Positions 36,075-44,268 of a stretch of 44,268 nucleotides of DNA are shown here, one piece after another. Origin of the DNA: Alphaproteobacteria bacterium (GTDB lineage: Bacteria > Pseudomonadota > Alphaproteobacteria > Micropepsales > Micropepsaceae); NCBI GenBank assembly GCA_019247845.1, contig JAFBAL010000024.1:1-44268 (forward strand), written 5' to 3'. The notes beneath the pieces are model-generated. The model was not told the DNA's origin, searched no databases, and saw only the letters and a program-made list of their open reading frames with translations. The position numbers and the translations under genes were made by a program. Every line of letters starts with the position of its first letter. The stretch's first letter is position 1.

Positions 36075-37459
36075 ACTTCATCAGCACGCGCGGGCAAGCG
36101 CCGCGGGCGACCTTCAGCGAGGCGCTGCTGTCGGGGCTCGCGCCCGACGGCGGCCTCTACATGCCGGACGCCTGGCCGCGCGTCGACGTCGCGGGCGGCT
36201 CCTACCGGGACGCCGCGTTCGCGGTGCTGCGCGCTTTCGCCGATTTCGACGACGCCGCGCTGAAGGCCGATATCGCTTCGGCTTACGCGACCTTCGACGA
36301 TCCGCATATCGCGCCGCTTGCCGAGATCGGTGAGGGCCGCTACCTGCTCGAGCTGTTCCACGGCCCCACGCTCGCCTTCAAGGACATCGCCATGCAGCTG
36401 TTGGGGCGGCTGTTCGCGCGTGCCCTGGCACAGCGCGGCGGACGCGCGACGGTGCTGGCCGCGACCTCGGGCGATACCGGCTCGGCCGCCATCGCAGCAC
36501 TGGGCGGCCTGCCGGACATCGAGCTCTTCGTGCTGCACCCGAAAGGCCGCGTCAGCGAGGTGCAGCGTCGCCAGATGACGACGTCGACCCATGCCAACAT
36601 CCACAACATCGCGCTCGAAGGCTCGTTCGACGACGCGCAGGCGATCGTCAAGGCGCTGTTCGCCGACGAAGCTTTCGCGCGGAAAACGCAGCTGACGGCC
36701 GTCAACTCGATCAACTTCGCGCGCATCGCGGCGCAGAGCGTCTATTACTTCACCGCGACAGCCGCGCTCGGCCGCGCCGCGACCTTCGTCGTGCCCACCG
36801 GCAATTTCGGCGACGTCTTCGCGGGCGAGGCGGCGATGCGCATGGGCCTCGACGTCGAGCGCCTGGTGGTCGCGACCAACGCCAACGACATCGTCGCGCG
36901 CGCGCTGAACGACGGTCTGTACGAAGCGGGCCGGGCAGAGCAGACCTTGAGCCCGTCGATGGACATCCAGGTCGCCAGCAACTTCGAGCGCGCGCTGTTC
37001 GAGGCGAGCGGCCGCGACGACGCCTTCGTCCGCGACGCGATGGCCGAGCGGCGCCTGGTGCTTCCCGCTGCCGTCCGCACCGCACTGGCCGCGCGCTACG
37101 AAGCGCACGCCGTCGGCGACGCACAGACGCTCGCGACCCTCGCCCAGGTGCACAAGGCGACCGGCCGGCTGATCGACCCGCACACGGCGGTGGCGGTCGC
37201 GGCGGCCGAGCGGATCGGGGAGCGCGGGGCTGGCCGGACGGCAGGGCCATCGGCTCACCAAAAGACAGGGCCGGTGGTGATCCTTTCGACCGCCCATCCG
37301 GCCAAATTCCCCGATGCCGTCGCCCGGGCCACGGGCCAAATTCCCCCGCTGCCGCCGGGGCTTAGCGGCCTTCACCAAAAGCGCGAAAATTTCACCGTCC
37401 TATCCCCCGATTTGGGCTTGGTTCGCTCGTTCATCGCGGCTAGAGTGCCGGCCTCATGA
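36071..37459 (+). CDS. thrC: Threonine synthase
   Basis: ThrC converts O-phosphohomoserine to threonine with pyridoxal phosphate. The 462-residue protein has the N-terminal FISTRGQAP and PDGGLYMPD, the PLP-binding lysine K104 in HGPTLAFKD, and the phosphate-binding AATSGDTGSAAIAAL. Its position after surf1 and before an M16 peptidase is typical of alphaproteobacteria. It overlaps both neighbours by ATGA (36071 and 37456), so translation is coupled. The C-terminal tail is slightly longer than in enterobacterial enzymes, as usual for this group. Confidence 0.95.
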   Translation: MNFISTRGQAPRATFSEALLSGLAPDGGLYMPDAWPRVDVAGGSYRDAAFAVLRAFADFDDAALKADIASAYATFDDPHIAPLAEIGEGRYLLELFHGPTLAFKDIAMQLLGRLFARALAQRGGRATVLAATSGDTGSAAIAALGGLPDIELFVLHPKGRVSEVQRRQMTTSTHANIHNIALEGSFDDAQAIVKALFADEAFARKTQLTAVNSINFARIAAQSVYYFTATAALGRAATFVVPTGNFGDVFAGEAAMRMGLDVERLVVATNANDIVARALNDGLYEAGRAEQTLSPSMDIQVASNFERALFEASGRDDAFVRDAMAERRLVLPAAVRTALAARYEAHAVGDAQTLATLAQVHKATGRLIDPHTAVAVAAAERIGERGAGRTAGPSAHQKTGPVVILSTAHPAKFPDAVARATGQIPPLPPGLSGLHQKRENFTVLSPDLGLVRSFIAARVPAS

Positions 37460-38742
37460 ACATCGAAATCTCCCGTCTTTCCAATGGCTTGACCATTGTC
37501 ACCGATCCCATGGCGCAGCTCGAAAGCGCGGCGCTGGGCATCTATGTCAACGCCGGCACGCGCAACGAGGTGAAGCGCGTGATGGGCGTCTCCCACATGC
37601 TCGAGCACATGGCGTTCAAAGGTACCGAACGCCGCACGGCGCGCGACATCGCCGAAGAGATCGAAGCCGTCGGCGGCTTCCTGAACGCCTATACCAGCCG
37701 CGAGCAGACCGCGTTCCACGCGCGGGTGCTCAAGGGCGACGTGGCGCTCGCCGTCGACATCCTCGCCGACATCCTGACCAGCCCGACCTTCGACCAGACC
37801 GAGTTGGAGCGCGAACGCCAGGTCGTGCTGCAGGAGATCGGCCAGGCGCGCGACACGCCCGACGACATCGTCTTCGACTACCTGCAATCGACGATCTATC
37901 CCGACCAGCCGATGGGCTGGCCGATCCTGGGCGACGACGACACGGTGTCGGGTTTCACCCAGAGCGACCTGCGCGACTACATGGGCGCCAACTATCGCGC
38001 CCAGGGCATGCTGCTGGTCGCATCCGGCGCGGTCGACCACGCTTCCATCGTGCGGCTCGCGGAAGAAAAGCTTGGCCGTCTGCGCGGCGGTGCGATCCCG
38101 CAGCCTTTGCCGGCGCGCTGGGGCGGCGGCGACATGCGCAAGGACGACGACCTCGAGCAGGCGCACCTGACCTTCGCGTTTCCGGGATTGAAGCAGACCG
38201 ATCCGGATTTCTACGCGCTTCAGGTCTACACGACGGCGCTCGGCGGCGGCATGTCGTCCCGCCTGTTCCAGGAGGTGCGCGAGAAGCGCGGCCTCTGCTA
38301 CACGATCAGCGCCTTCGCGCAATCGGCATCCGACAGCGGCATCGTCGCCATCTACACCGGCACGGGCGCGGCCGAAGCCGGCCAGATCGCGCCGGTCGTG
38401 GCCGGCGAGATGGAGGCGCTCGCGACCGCGCCCAGCGAGGCCGAGATCGGACGCGCCAAGGCGCAGCTCAAATCCGGCTTGCTGATGGCGCTGGAGAAGC
38501 CGTCGAACCGCGCCGAACAGATCGCGGGCCAGATGTTCTCCTACGGCCGCGTGCTGTCGCCGGAAGAATTGACGGCGCGCCTCGAAGAAGTCGACGCGAG
38601 CGCGGTGCGCCGCATCGGCGAGACGCTGATGCGTTCCGAGCGTCCGGCGATGACCTCGCTCGGGCCGGTCGGTGCGCTCGAAAGCTACGACACCTTTGCG
38701 CGGCGCTTCGGCGGCGCGGTCTCGATGCGCGCTGCAGAATAA
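37456..38742 (+). CDS. M16 family zinc peptidase (mitochondrial processing peptidase-like)
   Basis: A 428-residue inverted-zincin peptidase. The HxxEH motif is H47-M-L-E50-H51 in GVSHMLEHMAFKGTERR; the distal Glu is expected in the segment LERERQVVLQEIGQARDTPDD. The C-terminal half has LGGGMSSRLFQEVREKRGLCYTI, typical of M16B enzymes. Such proteins are the bacterial relatives of mitochondrial processing peptidase beta. No signal peptide is visible. The gene overlaps thrC by 4 nt and the next acetyltransferase by 1 nt (TAATG). Confidence 0.93.
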   Translation: MNIEISRLSNGLTIVTDPMAQLESAALGIYVNAGTRNEVKRVMGVSHMLEHMAFKGTERRTARDIAEEIEAVGGFLNAYTSREQTAFHARVLKGDVALAVDILADILTSPTFDQTELERERQVVLQEIGQARDTPDDIVFDYLQSTIYPDQPMGWPILGDDDTVSGFTQSDLRDYMGANYRAQGMLLVASGAVDHASIVRLAEEKLGRLRGGAIPQPLPARWGGGDMRKDDDLEQAHLTFAFPGLKQTDPDFYALQVYTTALGGGMSSRLFQEVREKRGLCYTISAFAQSASDSGIVAIYTGTGAAEAGQIAPVVAGEMEALATAPSEAEIGRAKAQLKSGLLMALEKPSNRAEQIAGQMFSYGRVLSPEELTARLEEVDASAVRRIGETLMRSERPAMTSLGPVGALESYDTFARRFGGAVSMRAAE

Positions 38743-39350
38743 TGAACAGCGGTCCGATGGCATTCATGCGCGGGCTGACCTTTCCCGGCGGCCAGCAGCC
38801 GGTGATCAAGGGCAACGGCGTCTACTTGCGTTATCCGCGCATCGCCGATTACGCGGGCTGGGCCGAGGCGCGCGGCGAGAGCCGCGACTTCCTGGCGCCG
38901 TGGGAGCCGGCCTGGGCGCGCGACGAGCTGAGCAAGAGCGCGTTCCGCCGGCGCATCAAGCGTTACCAGAAGGAAACGCGGATGGATTCGGCCTATGCCT
39001 TCTTCGTCTTCCGCAAGGACGACGACGCGCTGATGGGCGGCTGCACCTTGTCGAACGTTCGCCGCGGCGTCACGCAATGCTGCGCGCTCGGCTATTGGAT
39101 CGGCGAGCGCTTCGCGCGCCAGGGCTATATGTTCGACGCGGTTCGCGCGCTGGTGCCGTTCATCTTCTCGACCTTGGGCCTGCACCGCATCGAAGCGGCC
39201 TGCCTGCCCACCAACGAGCCGTCCAAGAATCTCCTGGTCAAGGCGGGCTTCAGTCATGAAGGCCTGGCGCGCGGCTATCTGCAGATTAACGGTGAGTGGC
39301 GCGACCACGTCCTATTTGCTTTGCTCGCGGACGACCCGCGGGTAGGTTAG
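38742..39350 (+). CDS. RimJ/RimL-like GNAT acetyltransferase
   Basis: A 202-residue acetyltransferase resembling ribosomal-protein-alanine acetyltransferases. Features are VYLRYPRIADYAGWAEARGESRDFLAPWEP at the N-terminus, GGCTLSNVRRGVTQCCALGYWIGERFARQGYM (acetyl-CoA loop RQGYM) and HRIEAACLPTNEPSKNLLVKAGFSHEG. It begins with the last base of the M16 stop codon (TAATG). In many alphaproteobacteria the same order thrC-M16-rimJ is seen. The acceptor could be a ribosomal protein such as S5, but that is inferred only from similarity. Confidence 0.85.
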   Translation: MNSGPMAFMRGLTFPGGQQPVIKGNGVYLRYPRIADYAGWAEARGESRDFLAPWEPAWARDELSKSAFRRRIKRYQKETRMDSAYAFFVFRKDDDALMGGCTLSNVRRGVTQCCALGYWIGERFARQGYMFDAVRALVPFIFSTLGLHRIEAACLPTNEPSKNLLVKAGFSHEGLARGYLQINGEWRDHVLFALLADDPRVG

Positions 39351-39385
39351 CGCGCGTTTTTTCCGACTCTTCAACGAACGGCGTG

Positions 39386-42289
39386 ATGACACGATATCTC
39401 CTTGCCGCGCTCGCTGCCTTCGTGCTCGCGACCTTCGCCGCCGCCGCGGCGGCGCCGCAGCAGCAACAGCAGCAGCAGAAGAAGGTGCAGGCCACGCCCG
39501 CCGCGCAGGCCACGCAGGCCGTGCCCGCCGCACAGGCCGCGCAGGCCGCGCCAGCTGCAGTCGATCTCGGCATCTCCGATCCGGTGATGGAGCTTCAGGA
39601 CGCGCTCGGCCCCTACAAGATGCCGGCGAGCGTGCAGCCGAAATCGTCGAGCTGGTATTCGTTCAGCGCCACCAACAACTCCGCGCGTCCGGCGATCCGC
39701 ATTCTTCAAGCCGGTCAGTCGTCCAGCATCGCGCTCGACGTCTTCCCGCATTCGACGCGGCCCGCGATCATCTCGCTCGCCAGTCCCGATCCCGGCGCCA
39801 TCGTCGAGCCCGCCAAGGCCTATGGCGGGCGCTCCTATCGCGTGACGATCCTGCCGAAGACGACGGTCAGCCTCGCGGTCGAGATCGCCAATGCCGAGAC
39901 GCCGCCGTCGCTGCTCGCCTGGACCGAGCCCGCGCTCGCCTCGCACAACCGCCAGATCGCGATCTTCATCGCCGCGGTGGCGGGATTGATCTTCGCGGCC
40001 GCGGCAATAGCGGGCGGGCTTGCGGTGATGACCGGCCACAAGCCGCCGCTCTGGGCCGCGATCACGCTGACCTTGGTGCTGCTCGCGCGGCTGGCCGGCA
40101 CCGGCATGTTCGATGCCAGCCTGGCCACGCATGTCGGCGGGCCTTACGGGTTGACGGCGCTGTTCGCAGGGCTTGCGCTCGCCGCCGGCATGCGCCTCGC
40201 CGACACCATCGTGCCGGTCGAGGGGGCGTGGCCCTGGGCGGTACGCTGGTTCCATTGGGGCGTCATCGCCATCGGCATCCTGGCGATCCTGGCCTATCTC
40301 GGCGTGCCCACGGCCACGGTGCTCATCGACGTGCTGGTCGTGTTCGGCTCGGCGGCGATCACGGTCTATCTCGTGCATCGCGGACGCTACGGCTCGCAGA
40401 CCGCGCGCGTCATCGCGCCCAGCTCCGCCGTCTTCGCGCTGGTGACCTTGGCCGCGATGGTGACGAGCCTGGGCGGGCTCGGCAACACGACCATGGCGCC
40501 CGATATCGCGGGCGGGTTCGCCGCGGCGGGCGCGGTGCTGCTGGCGCTGGCGGTCGCCGCGGGCGAGGGCATCGCGATGCTGCCGGTGCCGCACCGCATC
40601 GCGCAGATTCCGACCACGGCGCTCGCCGCCATCGGCGCGTCGCATCAGGGCATATTCGACCTGGAGTTCGACACCGACGAGGTCGTGCTGTCGCGCGAGG
40701 CGGCGTCGCTGCTGGGCTTGAGCGAGGCTGAGAGCCGCATGCCGCACAAGGCGTGGACGGCGCGCGTTCACCCCGACGACCGCGAGGTCTATCAGCATGC
40801 GCTCGGCGATTATCGCGAGCAGGCGGGCCTCGCCTTCCGCATCGAGTTCCGCGTGCGCGACGAAGCCGGCCGCTATCCCTGGTTCGAGCTGCGCGCGACG
40901 ATGATGGGCAGCCGGTCCGCCGCCAACCGGTGCCTGGGCCTCATCGCCGACATCACCTTGCGCAAGGAGGCGGAGAGCGCGGTCGCGAGCCAGAGCCTGC
41001 GCGACGCGCTGACGGGCCTGGGCAACCGCACGGCGCTGAACGAGCGGCTGACGGGACTGGGCGACGGCTTCCTCGACGCGACGCTCGCGGTGCTCGACAT
41101 CGACCGTTTCAAGTCGATCCATGCCAGCCTCGGCGACGCCGGCGCCGATGCGCTGCTCGTTCAGGTGGGCCAGCGCCTCGCGGCCGAGCTTGCCGAGGGC
41201 GTGGAGATCTATCGCTTCGGCGGCGACGCTTTCGCGGTGCTGCTTCACCGCCCGGACGGTTCGGCGCAGACGCTGGGCACCGAGCTGGTGAAGCTCTGCG
41301 GCCGCGCCTATACCCAGGACGGCCGCCAGGTCTTCGCGGCCGTCAGCTGCGGCGTCACCGTCGGCCACGACGCGCGCGACGCGGCCGATCTGGTGCGCAA
41401 TGCCGAGCTCGCGCTCTCCCAGGCCAAGCAGGACGGCGGCGGCTGCGCCCGCGTCTATGCCCGCGCCATGGGTGCGCAGCCGCAAGGCGATGCCGTCGCG
41501 CTCGAGGCCGAGCTGCGCCAGGCGATCGAGAACGGCGAGCTCGAGGTGTTCTACCAGCCGATCGTGCGGCTGGCCGACGGCGCCGTCGCGGGCTTCGAGG
41601 CGCTGCTGCGCTGGCGCCATCCCGAGCGCGGGCTGATCGCGCCGTCGGAATTCATCGCCCATTCCGAGGCCACGGGCCTGATCGTCACGCTCGGCCGCTT
41701 CGCGCTCGAAAGCGCGGCGCACGACCTGGTGCAGTGGCAGCGTTTCTTCCCGCTCGATCCGCCGCTCTTCGTCAGCGTGAATGTTTCACAGCGCCAGCTG
41801 CGCGACGCGGGCTTCGAGACGTTCCTGAAGCAGCTCATGGAAATCTGTCCCGTCGCGGCCGGCACCTTGAAGCTCGAGGTCACCGAGAGCGCCGCGGTCG
41901 CGGGCTCGCAATCGGCGCTTCGGCGCATCCGCGCTCTGGGCGCGAGCCTCGCCATCGACGATTTCGGCACCGGCCAGTCGAGCCTGTCGCGGTTCAAGGA
42001 CCTGCCCTTCGACACGGTCAAGATCGACCGCAGCTTCCTGTCGCGCCACGGCGGCACGCACAGCGAATCCGACAGCGCCGTGGTGCTGGGCTCGATCGTC
42101 ACGCTGGCGCACGACTTGAAGCGCGAGGTCGTGGTCGAGGGCGTCGAGAACGAGGACGACGCGCGCCACGTGGCCGGGCTCGGCTGCGAATACGCGCAAG
42201 GGTTCTTCTATTCGCCGCCGCTGCCTTTGGCCGATGCGCTCAACTACATCGCGCGGCACTACAACCCGAGCACGGCTGCCAAAAGCTAA
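39386..42289 (+). CDS. Seven-TM sensor PAS-GGDEF(degenerate)-EAL protein
   Basis: A 967-residue membrane protein. Order: signal peptide (1-23), poly-Gln (25-31), Ala-rich nonapeptide repeats (37-59), a periplasmic domain (60-189), seven hydrophobic helices (190-392), PAS (about 415-525), GGDEF-like domain (about 535-690) and EAL domain (about 700-960). The GGDEF site reads GGDAF (612-616), lacking the Glu needed for cyclase activity. The EAL domain keeps EALLRW, LEVTE, IDDFGTGQSSL, VKIDRSF and EGVEN, so c-di-GMP phosphodiesterase activity is expected, with the GGDAF part perhaps regulatory. The layout resembles 7TMR-DISM sensors. ATG 39386 is chosen for the signal peptide. Its stop shares CTAA with the convergent yqgE. 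Confidence 0.85.
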   Translation: MTRYLLAALAAFVLATFAAAAAAPQQQQQQQKKVQATPAAQATQAVPAAQAAQAAPAAVDLGISDPVMELQDALGPYKMPASVQPKSSSWYSFSATNNSARPAIRILQAGQSSSIALDVFPHSTRPAIISLASPDPGAIVEPAKAYGGRSYRVTILPKTTVSLAVEIANAETPPSLLAWTEPALASHNRQIAIFIAAVAGLIFAAAAIAGGLAVMTGHKPPLWAAITLTLVLLARLAGTGMFDASLATHVGGPYGLTALFAGLALAAGMRLADTIVPVEGAWPWAVRWFHWGVIAIGILAILAYLGVPTATVLIDVLVVFGSAAITVYLVHRGRYGSQTARVIAPSSAVFALVTLAAMVTSLGGLGNTTMAPDIAGGFAAAGAVLLALAVAAGEGIAMLPVPHRIAQIPTTALAAIGASHQGIFDLEFDTDEVVLSREAASLLGLSEAESRMPHKAWTARVHPDDREVYQHALGDYREQAGLAFRIEFRVRDEAGRYPWFELRATMMGSRSAANRCLGLIADITLRKEAESAVASQSLRDALTGLGNRTALNERLTGLGDGFLDATLAVLDIDRFKSIHASLGDAGADALLVQVGQRLAAELAEGVEIYRFGGDAFAVLLHRPDGSAQTLGTELVKLCGRAYTQDGRQVFAAVSCGVTVGHDARDAADLVRNAELALSQAKQDGGGCARVYARAMGAQPQGDAVALEAELRQAIENGELEVFYQPIVRLADGAVAGFEALLRWRHPERGLIAPSEFIAHSEATGLIVTLGRFALESAAHDLVQWQRFFPLDPPLFVSVNVSQRQLRDAGFETFLKQLMEICPVAAGTLKLEVTESAAVAGSQSALRRIRALGASLAIDDFGTGQSSLSRFKDLPFDTVKIDRSFLSRHGGTHSESDSAVVLGSIVTLAHDLKREVVVEGVENEDDARHVAGLGCEYAQGFFYSPPLPLADALNYIARHYNPSTAAKS
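39458..39562 (+). repeat. CAG-type run and 27-nt coding repeats in the EAL protein gene
   Basis: Seven Gln codons (39458-39478, CAG with one CAA) are followed by a nonapeptide repeat: TPAAQATQA (39494-39520), VPAAQAAQA (39521-39547) and a partial APAAV (39548-39562). The DNA period is 27 nt. It encodes a flexible periplasmic linker between signal peptide and sensor domain. Such runs can change length by slippage. Confidence 0.7.
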
Positions 42290-42873
42290 GCCCGTCCCGC
42301 ATCCGACGACAGGCCGGTGATGTCGGCGCCCAGCGTGGCGAGCGCCGCCTTCCATTTCGCCTCGCAATCTGGGCCGAAGACGATCGCCTGGTCGCTCTCG
42401 CAAGGGATCCAGCCGTTGGAGCCGAGCTCGCCCTCGAGCTGTCCCGGTCCCCAGCCGGCATAGCCCAGCACGAACAGCGCCTGGCGCGGCCCGCGGCCTT
42501 CCGCGATGGCGCGCAGGATGTCGAGCGTGGCGGTGAGCGATATCTCCGACGTCACCGGCATCGTGCCTTCGTTGTTCGCGTAATCGGAGGAATGCAGCAC
42601 GAAACCCTGGCCGGTGCCGACCGGGCCGCCGAACAGGATGGGCGGATCGGGCACCTCGTCGCCCACGGGGATGTCGAGCTTCTCCACCATCTCGCGGAAG
42701 GTCAGGCCCTCGAACGGCTTGTTGACGATCAGCCCCATGGCGCCCTCGCTGGAATGGGCGCACATGAAGATGACGCTCTTCTCGAAACGCGGATCGGGCA
42801 TGCCCGGAAGCGCGACCAGGAGCTTGCCGAGAAGAAAGCCGTCGGCCGGGCGTTTGGGCTTGATGGACGCCAT
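42286..42873 (-). CDS. YqgE/AlgH family protein
   Basis: A 195-residue DUF179 (YqgE/AlgH) protein. Conserved parts are GKLLVALPGMPDPRFEKSVIFMCAHSSEGAMGLIVNKP near the N-terminus, LFGGPVGTGQGFVLHS and FVLGYAGWGPGQLEGELGSNGW. No membrane helix is evident. Its biochemical role is not established. The ATG at 42873 fixes the family N-terminus. It is divergent from the peroxiredoxin gene with 81 nt between, and its stop overlaps the EAL gene's stop by 4 nt. Confidence 0.92.
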   Translation of the reverse strand: MASIKPKRPADGFLLGKLLVALPGMPDPRFEKSVIFMCAHSSEGAMGLIVNKPFEGLTFREMVEKLDIPVGDEVPDPPILFGGPVGTGQGFVLHSSDYANNEGTMPVTSEISLTATLDILRAIAEGRGPRQALFVLGYAGWGPGQLEGELGSNGWIPCESDQAIVFGPDCEAKWKAALATLGADITGLSSDAGRA

Positions 42874-42894
42874 CGGCTGGAGCCTAACATCCCT

Positions 42895-42923
42895 TTGCGG
42901 GGCGCGAAACGCTGGGCTACAAG
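42895..42923 (+). promoter_or_regulatory. Candidate sigma-70-type promoter for the peroxiredoxin gene
   Basis: TTGCGG (42895-42900) and TACAAG (42918-42923) are 17 nt apart, matching TTGACA/TATAAT at 3 and 4 of 6 positions. Transcription would begin near 42930, about 25 nt before the ATG, leaving AAGGAG as ribosome-binding site. The match is modest. Confidence 0.35.
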
Positions 42924-42954
42924 GACTGAAGACAAACACGCTTAAGGAGCGGTC

Positions 42955-43437
42955 ATGACGATCAAGGTGGGTGACAAGATTCCGTCCGCAACATTGATGC
43001 AGATGAGGGATGGCGGGCCGAAGCCGGTCACGACGTCGGAGCTGTTCGACGGCAAGAAGGTCGTCGTCTTCGCGCTGCCGGGCGCGTTCACGCCGACCTG
43101 CTCGGCCAAGCACCTGCCGGGCTTCATCCAGCATGCCGGCGACATCAAGGCCAAGGGCGTCGACACCATCGCCTGCCTGTCGGTCAATGACGCTTTCGTG
43201 ATGGGCGCCTGGGGCGACCAGCAGGGTTCCGGCGACAAGGTCGTGATGCTCGCCGACGGCAACGGCGACTTCACGCGCGCGCTGGGGCTGGAGATGGACG
43301 GCTCGCGCTTCGGCATGGGCAAGCGCAGCCAGCGCTATTCCATGGTCGTCGACGACGGCGTGGTGAAGGAGCTCAACGTCGAAGAGCCCGGCGCCTTCGC
43401 GGTGTCGAGCGCCGAACACGTGATGAAGCAGCTTTGA
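42955..43437 (+). CDS. Peroxiredoxin, Prx5-like
   Basis: A 160-residue thiol peroxidase. The peroxidatic Cys is C49 in LPGAFTPTCSAKHLPGF, the Prx5-type active-site motif; C74 in TIACLSVND is the second cysteine. Length and motifs match atypical 2-Cys or 1-Cys Prx5 enzymes that use glutathione/glutaredoxin or thioredoxin. AAGGAG precedes the ATG. The GFA gene begins inside its stop codon. A GSH-making enzyme is encoded at 22382. Confidence 0.92.
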   Translation: MTIKVGDKIPSATLMQMRDGGPKPVTTSELFDGKKVVVFALPGAFTPTCSAKHLPGFIQHAGDIKAKGVDTIACLSVNDAFVMGAWGDQQGSGDKVVMLADGNGDFTRALGLEMDGSRFGMGKRSQRYSMVVDDGVVKELNVEEPGAFAVSSAEHVMKQL

Positions 43438-43853
43438 CGACACGCACGGCCAGATGCTGCTGCGGCGCGCTCTCGGCCACCGCCGAGGGCGAGCCGTTCG
43501 TGGTGTCGCTGTGCAACTGCATCGAGTGCCAGCGCCGGACGGGCTCCCCGTTCGGCGTCGGCGCCTATTACGAGGCGGACAAGGTCTCGTTCTCCGGTCC
43601 GTCTTCGATGTATGAGCGCCATGTCGAAGACCGCTGGCTGCGCTTCCACTTCTGTCCGGCCTGCGGCTCGACGGTCTATTGGCAGGCGCAGAATCACAAC
43701 GGCCGATGGGGCATCGCGGTGGGCGCCTTCGCCGATCCGCATTTCCCAAGGCCCGCGCGTTCGGTGTTCGAACGCTCGCGCCACGATTGGCTGAGCGCGC
43801 CGAACGACATCCCGGGCTTCACCGCCGGGAGCAACAGCACGCCTAGCCGCTGA
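43434..43853 (+). CDS. GFA-family (glutathione-dependent formaldehyde-activating enzyme-like) protein
   Basis: A 139-residue GFA/CENP-V fold protein. Zinc-binding cysteines are seen in [23 protein letters not shown] and FHFCPACGS. The family was named for GSH-dependent formaldehyde activation, but most members have no demonstrated activity. The start is TTG at 43434, overlapping the peroxiredoxin stop in TTGA. The 3' end overlaps the convergent rnhA by 11 nt. Confidence 0.87.
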   Translation: MTTRTARCCCGALSATAEGEPFVVSLCNCIECQRRTGSPFGVGAYYEADKVSFSGPSSMYERHVEDRWLRFHFCPACGSTVYWQAQNHNGRWGIAVGAFADPHFPRPARSVFERSRHDWLSAPNDIPGFTAGSNSTPSR

Positions 43854-44268
43854 CGATCGCCGAGCGGGCGAGCGCGTCGGCGCGCGCGTTCTCGACGTGA
43901 TCGGAATGGCCCTTGACCCAGCGCCAGTTCACCTGATGCGGCGCGGCGGCGTCTTCGAGCGCGCGCCACAGGTCGTCGTTCTTGACCGGCTTCTTGTCGG
44001 AGGTCTTCCAGCCGTTGGCCTTCCACTTCTTCATCCATTGCGTCGCGCCGTCCATCAGGTAGCGCGAGTCCGTATGGATGGTGACGGTAGAGGGCTTCTT
44101 GAGCGACTTCAGCGCCTCGATCGCCGCGGTCATCTCCATGCGGTTGTTGGTCGTCGCGGGCTGGCCGCCGGAAAGCTCCTTCTCGTGCGCGCCCGAGCGC
44201 AGGATCGCCCCCCAGCCTCCGGGGCCTGGATTCCCGGAGCAGGCGCCGTCGGTGAAGATGTCGATTCG
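43843..44268 (-). CDS. rnhA: Ribonuclease HI, 5' end outside the window
   Basis: RNase HI removes RNA from RNA-DNA hybrids. 141 residues are visible; only the first few at the N-terminus are cut off by the window edge. The catalytic residues are seen as the Asp in [16 protein letters not shown], the Glu in [13 protein letters not shown], the Asp in [10 protein letters not shown] and the Asp in [10 protein letters not shown]. The basic handle region ([21 protein letters not shown]) is present, as in E. coli-type enzymes. It is convergent with the GFA gene. Confidence 0.95.
   Translation of the reverse strand, partial: RIDIFTDGACSGNPGPGGWGAILRSGAHEKELSGGQPATTNNRMEMTAAIEALKSLKKPSTVTIHTDSRYLMDGATQWMKKWKANGWKTSDKKPVKNDDLWRALEDAAAPHQVNWRWVKGHSDHVENARADALARSAIVSG

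Overview
The window is a compact, GC-rich stretch of bacterial chromosome with about 50 genes and almost no non-coding DNA. Gene content and order point to an alphaproteobacterium: lipid A/Kdo genes (waaA-lpxK-lpxL) next to an MsbA-type exporter, a DUF4170 gene and a CysQ-type phosphatase; a coxB-coxA-ctaB-orf-coxC-DUF983-surf1-thrC-M16 peptidase run; and a plant/alphaproteobacterial-type glutamate-cysteine ligase. Seven-repeat GloVer (TIGR03803-like) proteins and a secreted retropepsin-like protease would fit a soil lineage such as the Rhizomicrobium/Micropepsaceae group, but that placement is inference. No rRNA, tRNA, CRISPR array, prophage or insertion sequence was recognised.

Layout. (1) 190-7555, minus strand: envelope operon pmbA > cysQ-like > DUF4170 > msbA > waaA > lpxK > lpxL, tightly packed with two 14-nt overlaps. 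(2) 7606-13209, minus: two tandem APC amino-acid permeases, ubiD and a secreted two-motif aspartyl protease. (3) 13312-17116: accessory zone with a frameshifted membrane-protein gene, a VOC protein, a frameshifted GH25 lysozyme, a Cys-paired seven-repeat GloVer protein and a methyltransferase. (4) 17217-22128: MBL-fold hydrolase, an unrecognised membrane protein, fatty acid desaturase, ubiA, rsmE and a TonB-C-terminal-like protein. (5) 22382-26681: gshA with a GNAT, a small membrane protein, aldo/keto reductase, SemiSWEET and pirin. (6) 26693-28676: a ccdAB toxin-antitoxin pair with a striking three-copy palindromic operator, then a second GloVer protein. (7) 28666-30419: DUF952 protein and tldD, partner of the distant pmbA. 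(8) 30581-42289, plus: aa3-type cytochrome c oxidase genes, threonine synthase, M16 peptidase, RimJ-like acetyltransferase and a seven-TM PAS-GGDEF(degenerate)-EAL protein. (9) 42286-44268: YqgE, peroxiredoxin, GFA protein and the truncated rnhA.

The genes group into outer-membrane biogenesis, respiration and ubiquinone (cox operon, ubiA, ubiD), thiol/redox metabolism (gshA, peroxiredoxin, GFA) and accessory functions. The most notable signals are the 13-bp-period operator array on ccdA, a CcdB lacking the usual C-terminal Trp, the absence of cox11/ctaG from its customary slot in the cox operon, two single-base frameshifts within 1.2 kb, paired cysteines in six of seven blades of one GloVer paralog, and seven of eight convergent gene pairs overlapping at their 3' ends. 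I did not find a convincing wholly new multi-gene system.
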